Positions 8,274-16,886 of a stretch of DNA of 64,000 nucleotides are shown in pieces. Where the stretch lies: positions 53,560 to 117,559 of the forward strand of contig JAXMCQ010000019.1 of the NCBI GenBank assembly GCA_046349315.1. The letters run 5' to 3'. Numbering within the stretch: the first letter of the stretch is position 1; every line of letters starts with the position of its first letter. This DNA is from JAEUMG01 sp046349315. GTDB lineage: Bacteria > Pseudomonadota > Alphaproteobacteria > Rhizobiales > Aestuariivirgaceae. A program made the position numbers and the translations under genes. Below the pieces are notes generated by a model that did not search any database, was not told the DNA's origin, and saw nothing but the letters and a program-made list of their open reading frames with translations.

Positions 8274-10439
8274 GTGAGTGTCGATGCGCTGACACAGGAA
8301 GTGGCGCTGCGCCCGCAGCGCCTCGCGCTTGTCGTCAGCCACCTGCGGGACGTTCTTGCGGCACAAGAGGGCATCTATTTCGCCTGGATACCGGTGTGCC
8401 AGACCATCGGCATCTGGTCCTATTTCGCCTGGGCGGAAGAACCTTCAACAGCCCTGGTCGCGATCTTGGCGATGGTCGCCTGCCTCCTTGCAGTCTTCTG
8501 GGCGCGGACCCGCAATCCCTTGCTGCTCGGCATCTGCCTCGTCTTGGTGGGCTTCGGCCTCGCAAAACTCCGAACCGAATGGGTGAGGGCGCCAGTCCTG
8601 CCTGCGACGACGGGCGAGATTTCCTGCGAAGGCACAGTGACAGGGGTCGAAGCCCGCCGCGGCAGTCGCGTCTCGCTGGCCGTCAGCGTTTCCTCCCTAT
8701 CGGGCATCGCCGGCGGCAACACGCCGGCAGCCATCAAGCTTCTCGCATCAGACACGCCGAAGGTCGCGATCGGCGACCAGGTAAGAGCGCGCTGCCGGCT
8801 TTTCCCGCCGCCGGCACCGGTTTCGCCGGGCGGTTTCGACTATGCCCGCACCCTGTGGTTCGAGGGGATCGGCGCCACTGGACGCGCCATCGGCCCCGTC
8901 GCCATTGTCAGTCGCCAGGCCTCTCTCGACGACATGTTTCAGGCCTGGCTGCAGGACCTGCGGACACAGATCGGCGAGCGGATCCGGAGCCAACTTACGG
9001 GAGACATTGGCGCGATCGGCGAGGCACTGATCACCGGCGAGCGTGCCGAGATCTCGCGTGAGGCAAACACCAATCTGCAGGTTTCGGGATTGGCGCATGT
9101 ACTGTCGATCTCGGGTCTCCACATGTCGCTGGTCGCGGGCGGCGTCTTTGCCTTGGTGCGCGCCCTGCTGGCCCTGTCGCCGGGCCTTGCGCTCCGCCGG
9201 CCGATCAAGAAATGGGCGGCTTCCGCAGCACTATTTGCGGGCTTCGCCTACCTCCTCCTATCGGGCAGTGCGGTCGCCACGCAGCGATCATACATCATGC
9301 TCGCGATCATGTTCCTCGCGATCCTGATCGACAGGCCGGCACTCTCCACCCGAAATCTGGCGCTCGCTGCGCTTTTCATTCTCCTCGCCGAACCCGAGGC
9401 GGCGATTTCCGCAAGCTTCCAAATGTCTTTCCTCGCGGTCGTTGGACTGGTCTCTTTCTATGATTTCTGGTCAAGCCGCGAACGCGAGGAGCGGGCAGTT
9501 TCACATTCGAAGTTCATCGTGGTCCTGCAGCGCGCGATACGGGTCGTTCTTCTCGCGGCCGCGACCACGCTCATCGCCGGGACGCTGTCCTCGATTCCGG
9601 CCGTCTATCACTTTGGGCGCGCCTCGCCATACAGCCTGATCGCCAATCTCCTGGCGACCCCTGTGATAGGCATACTCATGATGCCGATGGCGCTGGCGAG
9701 TACGCTATTGATGCCATTTGGGCTTGATTATTGGCCATTGCAGATCATGGGCGAAGGCATACGCTTGATGCTCGCAATCTCCGACTGGGTCTCGGGATTG
9801 CCGGGCGCCCGTCTCTATCTTCCTGCCGTGCCATTGCTCGCATCGATCCTACTGGCCGGTGCAGCGCTTGCCCTATGCCTTTTGCGGGGACCGGTCCGAT
9901 TTCTGGGCCTGCTCCTCATCCCTGGCGCGGTACTGATCGCTATGAACCGCGACGACCCCGATATTCTTGTTGAGCGCACTGCATCAAATGTCGCTTTGTT
10001 GACGGACAATGGGGTGCTTGCCTTCGCAAGTACGAGACGCGGCCGGTTTGCTGCCGAGAAATGGCTGCAGGCCAATGGTGAGGAGGCGCGGCTATCGCCA
10101 TCGTCCAATCCTGGTGACTGGATTTGTGGAGGCGGCCTGTGCCTCGCGACCGTCAAGGCCTATCGCATCGCCTATGCCGATGATGCCGCGGCAATCGCCA
10201 AGGCTTGCCCGGCGGTCGATATCCTGATTGCACGCTTCCCGTTGCGCGAAAGCTGCGAGGAAGTCCCGGTGACCATCGACCGGTTCGATGTGTGGCGGAA
10301 CGGCTCCTACGCTCTCTCCATCGATGACGGAAAGCTTGTGCAGACCACCTCCCGGACGGAGCAGGGAGAAAGACCCTGGACGGTCAAGCCGATAGCAAGA
10401 CGGGACCTCGACAAGGATGACCCTGATGCGGTCCAATGA
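8274..10439 (+). CDS. comEC: ComEC/Rec2-family membrane protein
   Basis: The 721-aa polytopic protein matches the ComEC DNA-uptake channel family. It has an N-terminal DUF4131-like part (about 50-220) with an OB-like region. The competence domain follows (about 240-520), with the block SGLAHVLSISGLHMSL, many membrane helices and the YHFGRASPYSLIANLL stretch. The C-terminal 150 residues are soluble, and I do not see the metallo-beta-lactamase metal motif that full-length ComEC proteins carry, a common state in this class. The start is a GTG. The stop overlaps a possible ATG of the next frame (ATGA). Confidence 0.88.
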   Translation: MSVDALTQEVALRPQRLALVVSHLRDVLAAQEGIYFAWIPVCQTIGIWSYFAWAEEPSTALVAILAMVACLLAVFWARTRNPLLLGICLVLVGFGLAKLRTEWVRAPVLPATTGEISCEGTVTGVEARRGSRVSLAVSVSSLSGIAGGNTPAAIKLLASDTPKVAIGDQVRARCRLFPPPAPVSPGGFDYARTLWFEGIGATGRAIGPVAIVSRQASLDDMFQAWLQDLRTQIGERIRSQLTGDIGAIGEALITGERAEISREANTNLQVSGLAHVLSISGLHMSLVAGGVFALVRALLALSPGLALRRPIKKWAASAALFAGFAYLLLSGSAVATQRSYIMLAIMFLAILIDRPALSTRNLALAALFILLAEPEAAISASFQMSFLAVVGLVSFYDFWSSREREERAVSHSKFIVVLQRAIRVVLLAAATTLIAGTLSSIPAVYHFGRASPYSLIANLLATPVIGILMMPMALASTLLMPFGLDYWPLQIMGEGIRLMLAISDWVSGLPGARLYLPAVPLLASILLAGAALALCLLRGPVRFLGLLLIPGAVLIAMNRDDPDILVERTASNVALLTDNGVLAFASTRRGRFAAEKWLQANGEEARLSPSSNPGDWICGGGLCLATVKAYRIAYADDAAAIAKACPAVDILIARFPLRESCEEVPVTIDRFDVWRNGSYALSIDDGKLVQTTSRTEQGERPWTVKPIARRDLDKDDPDAVQ

Positions 10440-10459
10440 GGGGCTTTCGAGGACCCCGC

Positions 10460-12415
10460 ATGGCCAACGCTTTCCCCAATCTCTTTTCTTCGTTCCAGAT
10501 CAAATCCACCGAAATCCGCAACCGCATCTTCTCGACCGGCCATGACACCTATCTCCCCGAACACGGCCTTCCGTCGGACGCACTGATCGCCTACCAGCGT
10601 ACCCGCGCCAAAGGCGGGGCAGGGCTTATCATCATCCAGGTCGTTGGCGTGCATGAGAGCGCCCGCTACACGAGCGAGCTTTTGATGGGAACATCCGACG
10701 ACTGCATCCCCTCATTCCGCCGGCTGATCGATGCCATCCATGCCGAGGGCACGAAAGTCTTCGTGCAACTGTTCCATCCCGGCCGGGAATTACTCGGCCG
10801 CCCCGAAGGCGTGATGCAGATGGCCTATGCGCCCTCGCTGTCGCCCTCCGAGCGGTTTCGCGTCATCCCGCGGCCCTTGAGCCGCGATCTCATTGGTGAG
10901 ATCGTCGAAGGCTATGGAGCGACAGCGGCCCGCATGGCGGAAGCCGGTGCCGATGGCGTCGAGATCGTCGCAAGCCATGGCTATCTGCCGGCCCAATTCA
11001 TGAATGCGAAGGTCAATCGGCGCGATGATGATTATGGCGGCTCGCTCGACAACCGGCTGCGCTTCACGCGCGAGGCGATTGCCAGGGTAAGGGCGTCGAC
11101 ACCCGACAGATTCATCGTCGGCATGCGCTTTTCAGGCGATGAGAAGGACGCCGAGGGACTGGCGGAAAACGAAACCCTGGCCATCGCCCGCGCGCTGTCG
11201 CGCGAACTCGACTACCTCAACGTGATCGCCGGAACATCCGCATCGGCATCAGGCGCGGTCCACATCGTTCCGTCGATGGCCAATGCCCATGCCTATCTCG
11301 CGCCCTACGCCGCGCAGGTTAAGCAGGCAACCGGCTCAGCCGTGTTCGTCGCCGGCCGCATCAACCAGCCCCAGGATGCCGAGCGCATTGTCGCGCAGGG
11401 TGCGGCCGACATGTGCGGCATGACACGCGCCATGATCTGCGATCCGGATATGCCGGCCAAGGCCATGGCCGGCCGCAGCGAGGATATCCGCGCTTGCATC
11501 GGCTGCAACCAGGCCTGTATCGGCCATTTCCAGCTTGGGCTTTCCATCTCCTGCATTCAGCATCCCGAAACCGGTCGCGAACTTCAGTACGGCAAGCTGA
11601 CGCCGGCCGCGCGAGAGCGCCGTATTGCGGTGATCGGTGGCGGTCCGGCGGGCCTGAAGGCGGCTGCGATCGCTGCCGAACGTGGCCACGAGGTCGATCT
11701 CTACGAGCGCGAGGTCCAGTTCGGCGGCCAGACGCGCCTGGCGCAATTGCTACCGCATCGCGCCGAGTTCGGCGGCATCATCGGCAATCTCGTCTCGGAA
11801 GCGAAGCGCGCCGGCGCACGACTTCACAACAAGCGAGACATGTCGCTTGACGATATCCGCGATACGCGAGCCGAAGCCGTGATACTTGCCTCAGGCAGCC
11901 GGCCCCTTATGCCGGAGTTTGAATTGGGTTCCGGCATCGAGATCGTCCACGCCAGCGAAATTCTGGAAGGCGGGAAGAAGACCGGCAATCGCGTTGTCGT
12001 CTATGACTGGCTGGCGGATTGGATCGGTGTCGGGATTGCCGAGCGTCTAGCGCAGGAGGGTGCCCATGTGCGCCTCGCCGTGAATGGCATCTGCGCGGCG
12101 GCCAGCATCCAGAACTATATCCGCGACGAAGCGAATGCGCGATTGTTCCGCCTCGGTATCGAAGTTCTCCCATGGATGCGCCTTTATGGCGCGGAGGACC
12201 GGACCGCCTACTTCCTCCACACGGCGGCTCAGGAAGCCGTCGTGCTCGAGGATGTCGACACGCTGGTCCTCGCTTGTCCAAACAGTCCGGTGGACGAGCT
12301 GGCGGATGGCGTCCGCTCGCTCGGCCTGGAACTGCATATGATCGGGGATTGCCTCGCGCCCCGCACCGCCGAGGAGGCGGTCTATGAAGGCCTCAAGGCC
12401 GGGCTCGTGGTCTAG
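10460..12415 (+). CDS. FMN/FAD-dependent NADH:flavin oxidoreductase, dienoyl-CoA reductase type
   Basis: The 651-aa protein has an Old Yellow Enzyme-type FMN barrel (about 1-345), a 4Fe-4S binding segment (CIGCNQACIGH, then SCIQHP) and an FAD/NAD(P) domain starting at IAVIGGGPAGLKAAAIA. This is the architecture of 2,4-dienoyl-CoA reductase, trimethylamine dehydrogenase and N-methylproline demethylase. Which substrate it acts on cannot be read from the sequence; demethylation of a methylated amine or reduction of an enoyl compound are both possible. The chosen ATG follows GAGG at normal spacing. A longer start at 10436, overlapping the comEC stop, has a poorer ribosome site. Confidence 0.88.
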   Translation: MANAFPNLFSSFQIKSTEIRNRIFSTGHDTYLPEHGLPSDALIAYQRTRAKGGAGLIIIQVVGVHESARYTSELLMGTSDDCIPSFRRLIDAIHAEGTKVFVQLFHPGRELLGRPEGVMQMAYAPSLSPSERFRVIPRPLSRDLIGEIVEGYGATAARMAEAGADGVEIVASHGYLPAQFMNAKVNRRDDDYGGSLDNRLRFTREAIARVRASTPDRFIVGMRFSGDEKDAEGLAENETLAIARALSRELDYLNVIAGTSASASGAVHIVPSMANAHAYLAPYAAQVKQATGSAVFVAGRINQPQDAERIVAQGAADMCGMTRAMICDPDMPAKAMAGRSEDIRACIGCNQACIGHFQLGLSISCIQHPETGRELQYGKLTPAARERRIAVIGGGPAGLKAAAIAAERGHEVDLYEREVQFGGQTRLAQLLPHRAEFGGIIGNLVSEAKRAGARLHNKRDMSLDDIRDTRAEAVILASGSRPLMPEFELGSGIEIVHASEILEGGKKTGNRVVVYDWLADWIGVGIAERLAQEGAHVRLAVNGICAAASIQNYIRDEANARLFRLGIEVLPWMRLYGAEDRTAYFLHTAAQEAVVLEDVDTLVLACPNSPVDELADGVRSLGLELHMIGDCLAPRTAEEAVYEGLKAGLVV

Positions 12416-12479
12416 AGCAAGGGGCCTGAGGGAACGCGACGCTAAATACAAGGAATTGCTCCGTACACAAACCGTCATA

Positions 12480-12545
12480 CCAGCGAAGGCTGGAAAGCTG
12501 GCGCGAACGCCTTGGCTTTCCCCTCTCCCACGGAGGGCAGAGGGG
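12480..12545. repeat. Small palindromic repeats downstream of the flavoenzyme gene
   Basis: Two short hairpins lie here. CCAGC-GAAG-GCTGG (12480-12493) is preceded by CCGTCATA, a common start of intergenic palindromes in Rhizobiales. A second, CCCCTCTCCC...GAGGGCAGAGGGG (12520-12545), resembles the CCTCTCCC-type element near 61690 in this window. Neither is followed by a T-run. They form the left part of a 323-bp stretch without a gene. Confidence 0.6.
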
Positions 12546-12620
12546 TAAGCCCGTCCGTGGATATTTGATCCGTATATGGACCGTCATGCCAACAAAGATA
12601 GTGTTACGACACCGAAAACT

Positions 12621-12716
12621 GTCATTGCCGGACTTGGTCCGGCAATCCATGGATAAACCAACTCAGTTTACGGAGTGTCGGCACAATGGATCGCCGGAAT
12701 GAATCCGGCGATGACG
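12621..12716. repeat. Composite palindromic repeat, copy 1
   Basis: Two hairpins flank a conserved spacer. ATTGCCGGAC-TTG-GTCCGGCAAT (12624-12646) is a 10-bp perfect stem. ATCGCCGGA-ATGAA-TCCGGCGAT (12690-12712) is a 9-bp stem. The spacer contains GGAGTGTCGGCACAATGGA. A second copy with the spacer in inverted orientation is at 61571-61663. No open frame of note lies here, and the element probably belongs to a dispersed intergenic repeat family. Confidence 0.8.
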
Positions 12717-12738
12717 ATAGAACAGAAAACGAACCCGG

Positions 12739-13389
12739 TCAAGATGCCAATTTGGACTCCAGCGCGGCACGCGTGATCGCGTTACTGAGGACTTCTGATG
12801 ACTGCGCTCCCACGACACCATAGCGGCCGGCAAGGATGTAAGTCGGAACTCCGGTGATACCCATCCCGGAAGCCTGGTTGATCTCAGCGATCACGGCGTC
12901 GAGGTCGGCCTCGGATTGCAGCAATTGCGCGACCAGCGTGCTGTCGAGGCCGACATCGACAGCCGCCTTTATGAGGACTTCGCGCGCTCCGATATCGGCT
13001 CCTTCAAGCCAGTAGAGACTGAACAATCGTTCGACCATTTCGCTCTGAAGATTATGCGTATGCGCCCAGCGGATTAGCCGGTGAGCATCAAGACTGTTCG
13101 GCGTGACCTTGATCTTGTCGAAGGCATAGGCGATGCCTTCGCGCTCGCCGGCGGTGACAAGCGGCTTGTGCAGTTCGGCGAGACGGGCAGGCCCAAACTT
13201 CGCTTCCAGATAGGCCTGACGCGGAATTCCGCCCTTCGGTATCGAAGGATCGAGCTGGAATGGACGCCAGCGCACCTGAACCGGTTGCGACGGGAGCGCG
13301 GCGACAGCCTTGTCGAGACGGCGCTTGCCGAGAAAACACCACGGGCAGATCACATCCGACACGACATCGATGGTAATGGGCTCGCTCAT
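12739..13389 (-). CDS. DsbA-family thiol oxidoreductase, FrnE-like
   Basis: The 216-aa protein has a thioredoxin-fold DsbA domain with the redox motif CPWC at about residues 16-19 (VVSDVICPWCFLGKRRLD). A helical insertion and the conserved GITGVPTYILAGRYGVVGAQ follow. There is no signal peptide, so it should act in the cytoplasm. FrnE and related proteins are cytoplasmic disulfide isomerase-like enzymes, some linked to polyketide synthesis and some to stress tolerance. The ATG overlaps the stop of the upstream serine hydroxymethyltransferase-like gene by four bases (ATGA). Confidence 0.9.
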   Translation of the reverse strand: MSEPITIDVVSDVICPWCFLGKRRLDKAVAALPSQPVQVRWRPFQLDPSIPKGGIPRQAYLEAKFGPARLAELHKPLVTAGEREGIAYAFDKIKVTPNSLDAHRLIRWAHTHNLQSEMVERLFSLYWLEGADIGAREVLIKAAVDVGLDSTLVAQLLQSEADLDAVIAEINQASGMGITGVPTYILAGRYGVVGAQSSEVLSNAITRAALESKLAS

Positions 13390-14699
13390 CGCACGAAGGC
13401 CATGCCCGGGAATTGCTTGCGAAAGGCGACAGCATCGGGGCGCACAAGTGCGGGATCTTCGCGATCGATCAGCACTCGCGCCATCAAACGCGCGATCGGG
13501 CGCATTGCATCTTCTTTCATCCCGAAGCGGGTGACTTCCTGCGTTCCGATCCGGATGCCATTGAGATCGCCGGCGACCGGCTCAATGGGCAGGCCTATGC
13601 CGCACAGGAGTATGTTGGCTTTGGCGAGGTGCTTCGAGGCCGTCTGGCCGCCGCCATAGGCCGCGGCGCGGATCGCCAGATGATGGCTCTCGGTAACCTC
13701 TCGGCCTTCAGCGCCGTGGACATCGATACCGATCGGCGAGGGCATGACCCAGAGCCTGCGCATTGCGCACGCATTGGTCGGCATAGGCCTCGCCATATTC
13801 CAGCAGGTCGAGCGCCGACATCGCCAGCGCCGCCGTCTTGCCGAGATCGAAATTGGCGGTGAGCCCCGGATAGGCGATCTGGTCGATACGCTGCGCCAGT
13901 TCGCTTTCGGTCGTGAGCACAAGCCCCGAGGGAGGGCCGCCGAACGCCTTGTAGGTCGACATCGTCATGAGATGCGCCCCTTCCGCCAATGGCTGCTGGA
14001 AGCGCTTGCCGGCAATGATGCCCGCCATGTGGGCGGCATCGTAGAGAACATAGGCACCGATCTCATCGGCGATCTGGCGAACCTCGCGGACCGGGTAGGG
14101 GTAGAGACAGAGGCTTCCGGCAACCGTGATCAGTTTCGGTTGCAGCCGCTTTGCCTCAAGGCGGAGTCTGTCGAGGTCGATCGTCATCGCCGCCGCATCG
14201 AAAGGCACGGGATGCGTTTCGAGCCCATAGAGACCGGCCGCGCCCGACTTGTGATGGGTGACATGCCCGCCCATCTCGCCGGTGAACGCCATGATGCAGT
14301 CGCCAGGCTTCGCCGTTGCCATAAACGCATAGAGATTGGCGAGCGCGCCGGAGCCGACCCTGATTTCCGCGAACGGCGCATCGAAGAGCCGCTTCACCAG
14401 GTTTTCGGCAATCACCTCGATCTCGCCGGCTGCTTCCATGCCCATTTCGTATTTGTCGCCCGGATAGCCAAGGCTCGGCCTGTTGCCCAGTGACCGGCCG
14501 AGAAGGGCTGCCGCGCGCGGATTCAGACATTGGTGCCGGCATTGAGGCCAATCGATTCCCGGTCGAGATGCGCCTCGTGACGATCAACGAGCACCAGCAG
14601 ATTGCTTTCAATGGCGTCGAGATCGTTCCAGCCGCGCAACGCCGCTTCGACGTCGGCGATCGTCTTGGCGCAATCCTCCGGAAGCCATGGCTTGTTCAT
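13386..14699 (-). pseudogene. Serine hydroxymethyltransferase-like PLP enzyme, two frameshifts
   Basis: Joined frames give about 437 residues of a GlyA-like fold-type I PLP enzyme: MNKPWLPEDCAKTIADVEA at the start, SLGYPGDKYEMGMEAAGEIE, VGSGALANLYAFMA, GGHVTHHKSGAAGLYGL, the PLP-lysine region MTMSTYKAFGGPPSGL, YPGLTANFD and a C-terminal GTQEVTRFGMKE. The frame shifts near 14527, where one base is missing between GTNV and NPRAAALL. It shifts back near 13732, where one base is extra between ALAD and GIDVHGAEG. The rest is well preserved, so this is either a recent pseudogene or a local sequence error. The family includes serine, threonine and alpha-methylserine active enzymes. Start: ATG 10 bp after the stop of the binding-protein gene. 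Confidence 0.8.
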
Positions 14700-14709
14700 G
14701 ACCAGCCCA

Positions 14710-16486
14710 TTACTGCTTGCGCCACAAGGCGCTGGCTTCGAAGCCGGGCAGGGTTGCTCCTCGGGATGCTCGACCGCTTTCCACCGCGCCACCCATTGAC
14801 CGCCGGCGTCATAGAGCGGGACGATGTAAAAACCCGCGACCAGCAATCGGTCCAGCGCGTGGACGGCCGTCACCAGGTCCTCCCGCGTCTTTGCCTCGGT
14901 GAGCGCGTCGATCATCCTGTCGACATCGGGATCGGCGATGCCTGGATAATTGCGGGTACCGGGCGTCTTGGCGGCGCCGCTTCCATAATAAAAGCTCTGC
15001 TCGTTGCCGGGCGACAATGAATTATACCAGCTCACGGGCGCCATATCGAAATCATACTCCTGCAGCACGCGGCTGAACTGCGCGGCATCGACCAGCCTGA
15101 CCCGCGCATCGATACCGATCTGCCGGAGCGTGCGCTGATAGTGGAGGGCAATCTTCTCCTGCTCCTTGCTGGCAACGCTGATCGTGAAAGTGACGGGCTC
15201 GCCGGTCTTCACATTGACGAGGCTCTGATTTTTGATCTCGTAGCCTGCCTCTTTCAAGAGATCGACAACCTTGCGCAGCGACTTGCGATCGCGACCGGAG
15301 CCGTCCGTCTGCGGAAGCTGATAGGTGCCGTCGAGCATGGCCGGCGGGATTTTCTTGGCAGCCTCGCCCAGCAGTGCCAGCTCGCGTGCATCCGCGGCAA
15401 CGCCGCGTGAGGAGAGCTCCGAGCCTGAATAATAGCCGTAAGTGCGCTGATAGAGACTCGAGAACAGATTGGCATTGGCCCATTCGAAATCGAAGGCGGC
15501 GATCAAGGCTTCCCGAACCCGGGGATCGGCGAAGACGGGGTGGCGGGTATTGAATGCCAATCCCGATGTCGGTGCCGGCGTTTTTTGCGCAATCGACTCC
15601 CGTACCACCTCACCCGATTTTGCAGCCGGAAAATCATAGCCCGACGACCATCGCACCGGATCGACTTCTACCCGGAAATCGGCAAGCCCCTTCTTGAAGG
15701 CTTCAAAGGCGGCATTGGAGTCCCGGAAATAGTCGATGCGGATTCCATCGAAATTCCACAAGCCGCGATTGAACGGAAGATTCTTGCCCCAGTAATCGGG
15801 ATTCTTGCGATAGACGATCGACTCGCCGGGCTTGATCTCTCCGAATGTATACGGGCCCGACCCGATAAAAGGATCGAGCGACGTCGCATCGAACTTGCGA
15901 TCCTTCCAATAGTGTTTCGGAATGATCGGCATGAGGCCGAGGAGCAGGGCAGTTCGCGGTCGCCTGAATCCTGCTTCATCACGATCGTTCGCGCGTCCGG
16001 CGTTTCGATCGATTTGACCTTCGAATAATAGGTCTTGAAGCGCGGCAGTCCCTTGTCGCGCAGGGTTTCGAGAGAGAACACGACATCCTCCGCCGTCACC
16101 GGCATGCCGTCGGAGAATTTCGCCTCCGGGCGCAGGCGGAAAGTCACGGTTTGCCGGTCATCGCTGACATCGATGCTCTCGGCCAATAATCCGTAGAGAG
16201 AAAATGGCTCGGCCCAATTCCGCCCGAGCAGGCTCTCCACCACATAGGTGCCGGAACCATAGGGCTTCTGGCCCATCACGATGAAGGGATTGAGGCTGTC
16301 GAAACTGCCGGTCACGGCCTGCCGTAAAATCCCGCCTTGCGGCGCGTCGGGATTGGCATAGGGGAGATGCGTGAAGTCAGGGGGCAACGCCGGTTCGCCA
16401 TGCATGGCGATGCCATGACGCGGTTCGGCGGCGGCAGGCAGGCAAAAGCCGAGAAGCAGGCAGAGAGCGATGAAACAAGCTCTCAT
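14710..16486 (-). pseudogene. Peptide/oligopeptide ABC transporter substrate-binding protein, two frameshifts
   Basis: Joined frames give a family-5 periplasmic binding protein of about 590 aa, close to YejA. It has a signal peptide (MRACFIALCLLLGFCLPAAA), FDSLNPFIVMGQKPYGSG, then MPIIPKHYWKDRKFD and SLDPFIGSGPYTFGEI, and the C-terminal block YEFDMAP-like to DRLLVAGFYIVPLYDAGGQW. One base is missing near 15950 (GDRELP to LLLGLMP) and one near 14752, beyond which the true end reads LPGFEASALWRKQ followed by TAA at 14710. Both sites are C-runs that look one base too short. No permease or ATPase genes are adjacent. Confidence 0.82.
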
Positions 16487-16494
16487 GCGGTCCG

Positions 16495-16836
16495 CTAGTG
16501 CTTCCGGAGGTCGCGCATCCGGTAGTATTTCCGGCGCGAGTCGTATCCCTCGAAATATTCCTTCACCTGCGGATGGCGCACCGGCTGGTTGGAATCATCG
16601 ACCAGCAGGTTCTGCTCCGAGACATAGGCGACGTATTCGGTTTCGTCATTCTCCGCGAGGAGATGATAGAATGGTTGATCCTTGCGCGGCCGGATGTCTT
16701 CGGGAATCGAGAGATACCACTCTTCCGAATTTGAGAAGGTCGGATCGACGTCGAAGATCACGCCGCGAAACGCAAAAATGCGGTGCTTGACCACTTGGCC
16801 GATTCGGAATTTGGCGGTCCGCAAATCAGTGTCCAT
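16495..16836 (-). CDS. hspQ: Heat shock protein HspQ
   Basis: The 113-aa protein matches HspQ: AKFRIGQVVKHRIFAFRGVI at the N-terminus, then DVDPTFSNSEEWY, DQPFYHLLAEND and YVAYVSEQNLL. HspQ, first known as a hemimethylated-DNA binding protein, is a heat-induced specificity factor for Lon protease in enterics. The start MDTDLRT was chosen because it brings the length close to the family's usual 105 residues; an 18-residue extension upstream is hydrophobic and unlike the family. It lies just upstream of the peptide-binding protein gene on the same strand. Confidence 0.9.
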   Translation of the reverse strand: MDTDLRTAKFRIGQVVKHRIFAFRGVIFDVDPTFSNSEEWYLSIPEDIRPRKDQPFYHLLAENDETEYVAYVSEQNLLVDDSNQPVRHPQVKEYFEGYDSRRKYYRMRDLRKH

Positions 16837-16886
16837 TGACGCTAGATTGCAGCAGATAGCGGCCAAAGCAAGGGCTGCCGGGGATA

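Noticed and set aside
8274..10439. ComEC lacking a C-terminal metallo-beta-lactamase domain as a possible truncation
   Set aside because: The domain is often absent or degenerate in alphaproteobacterial ComEC, and the frame is intact with a soluble C-terminus.
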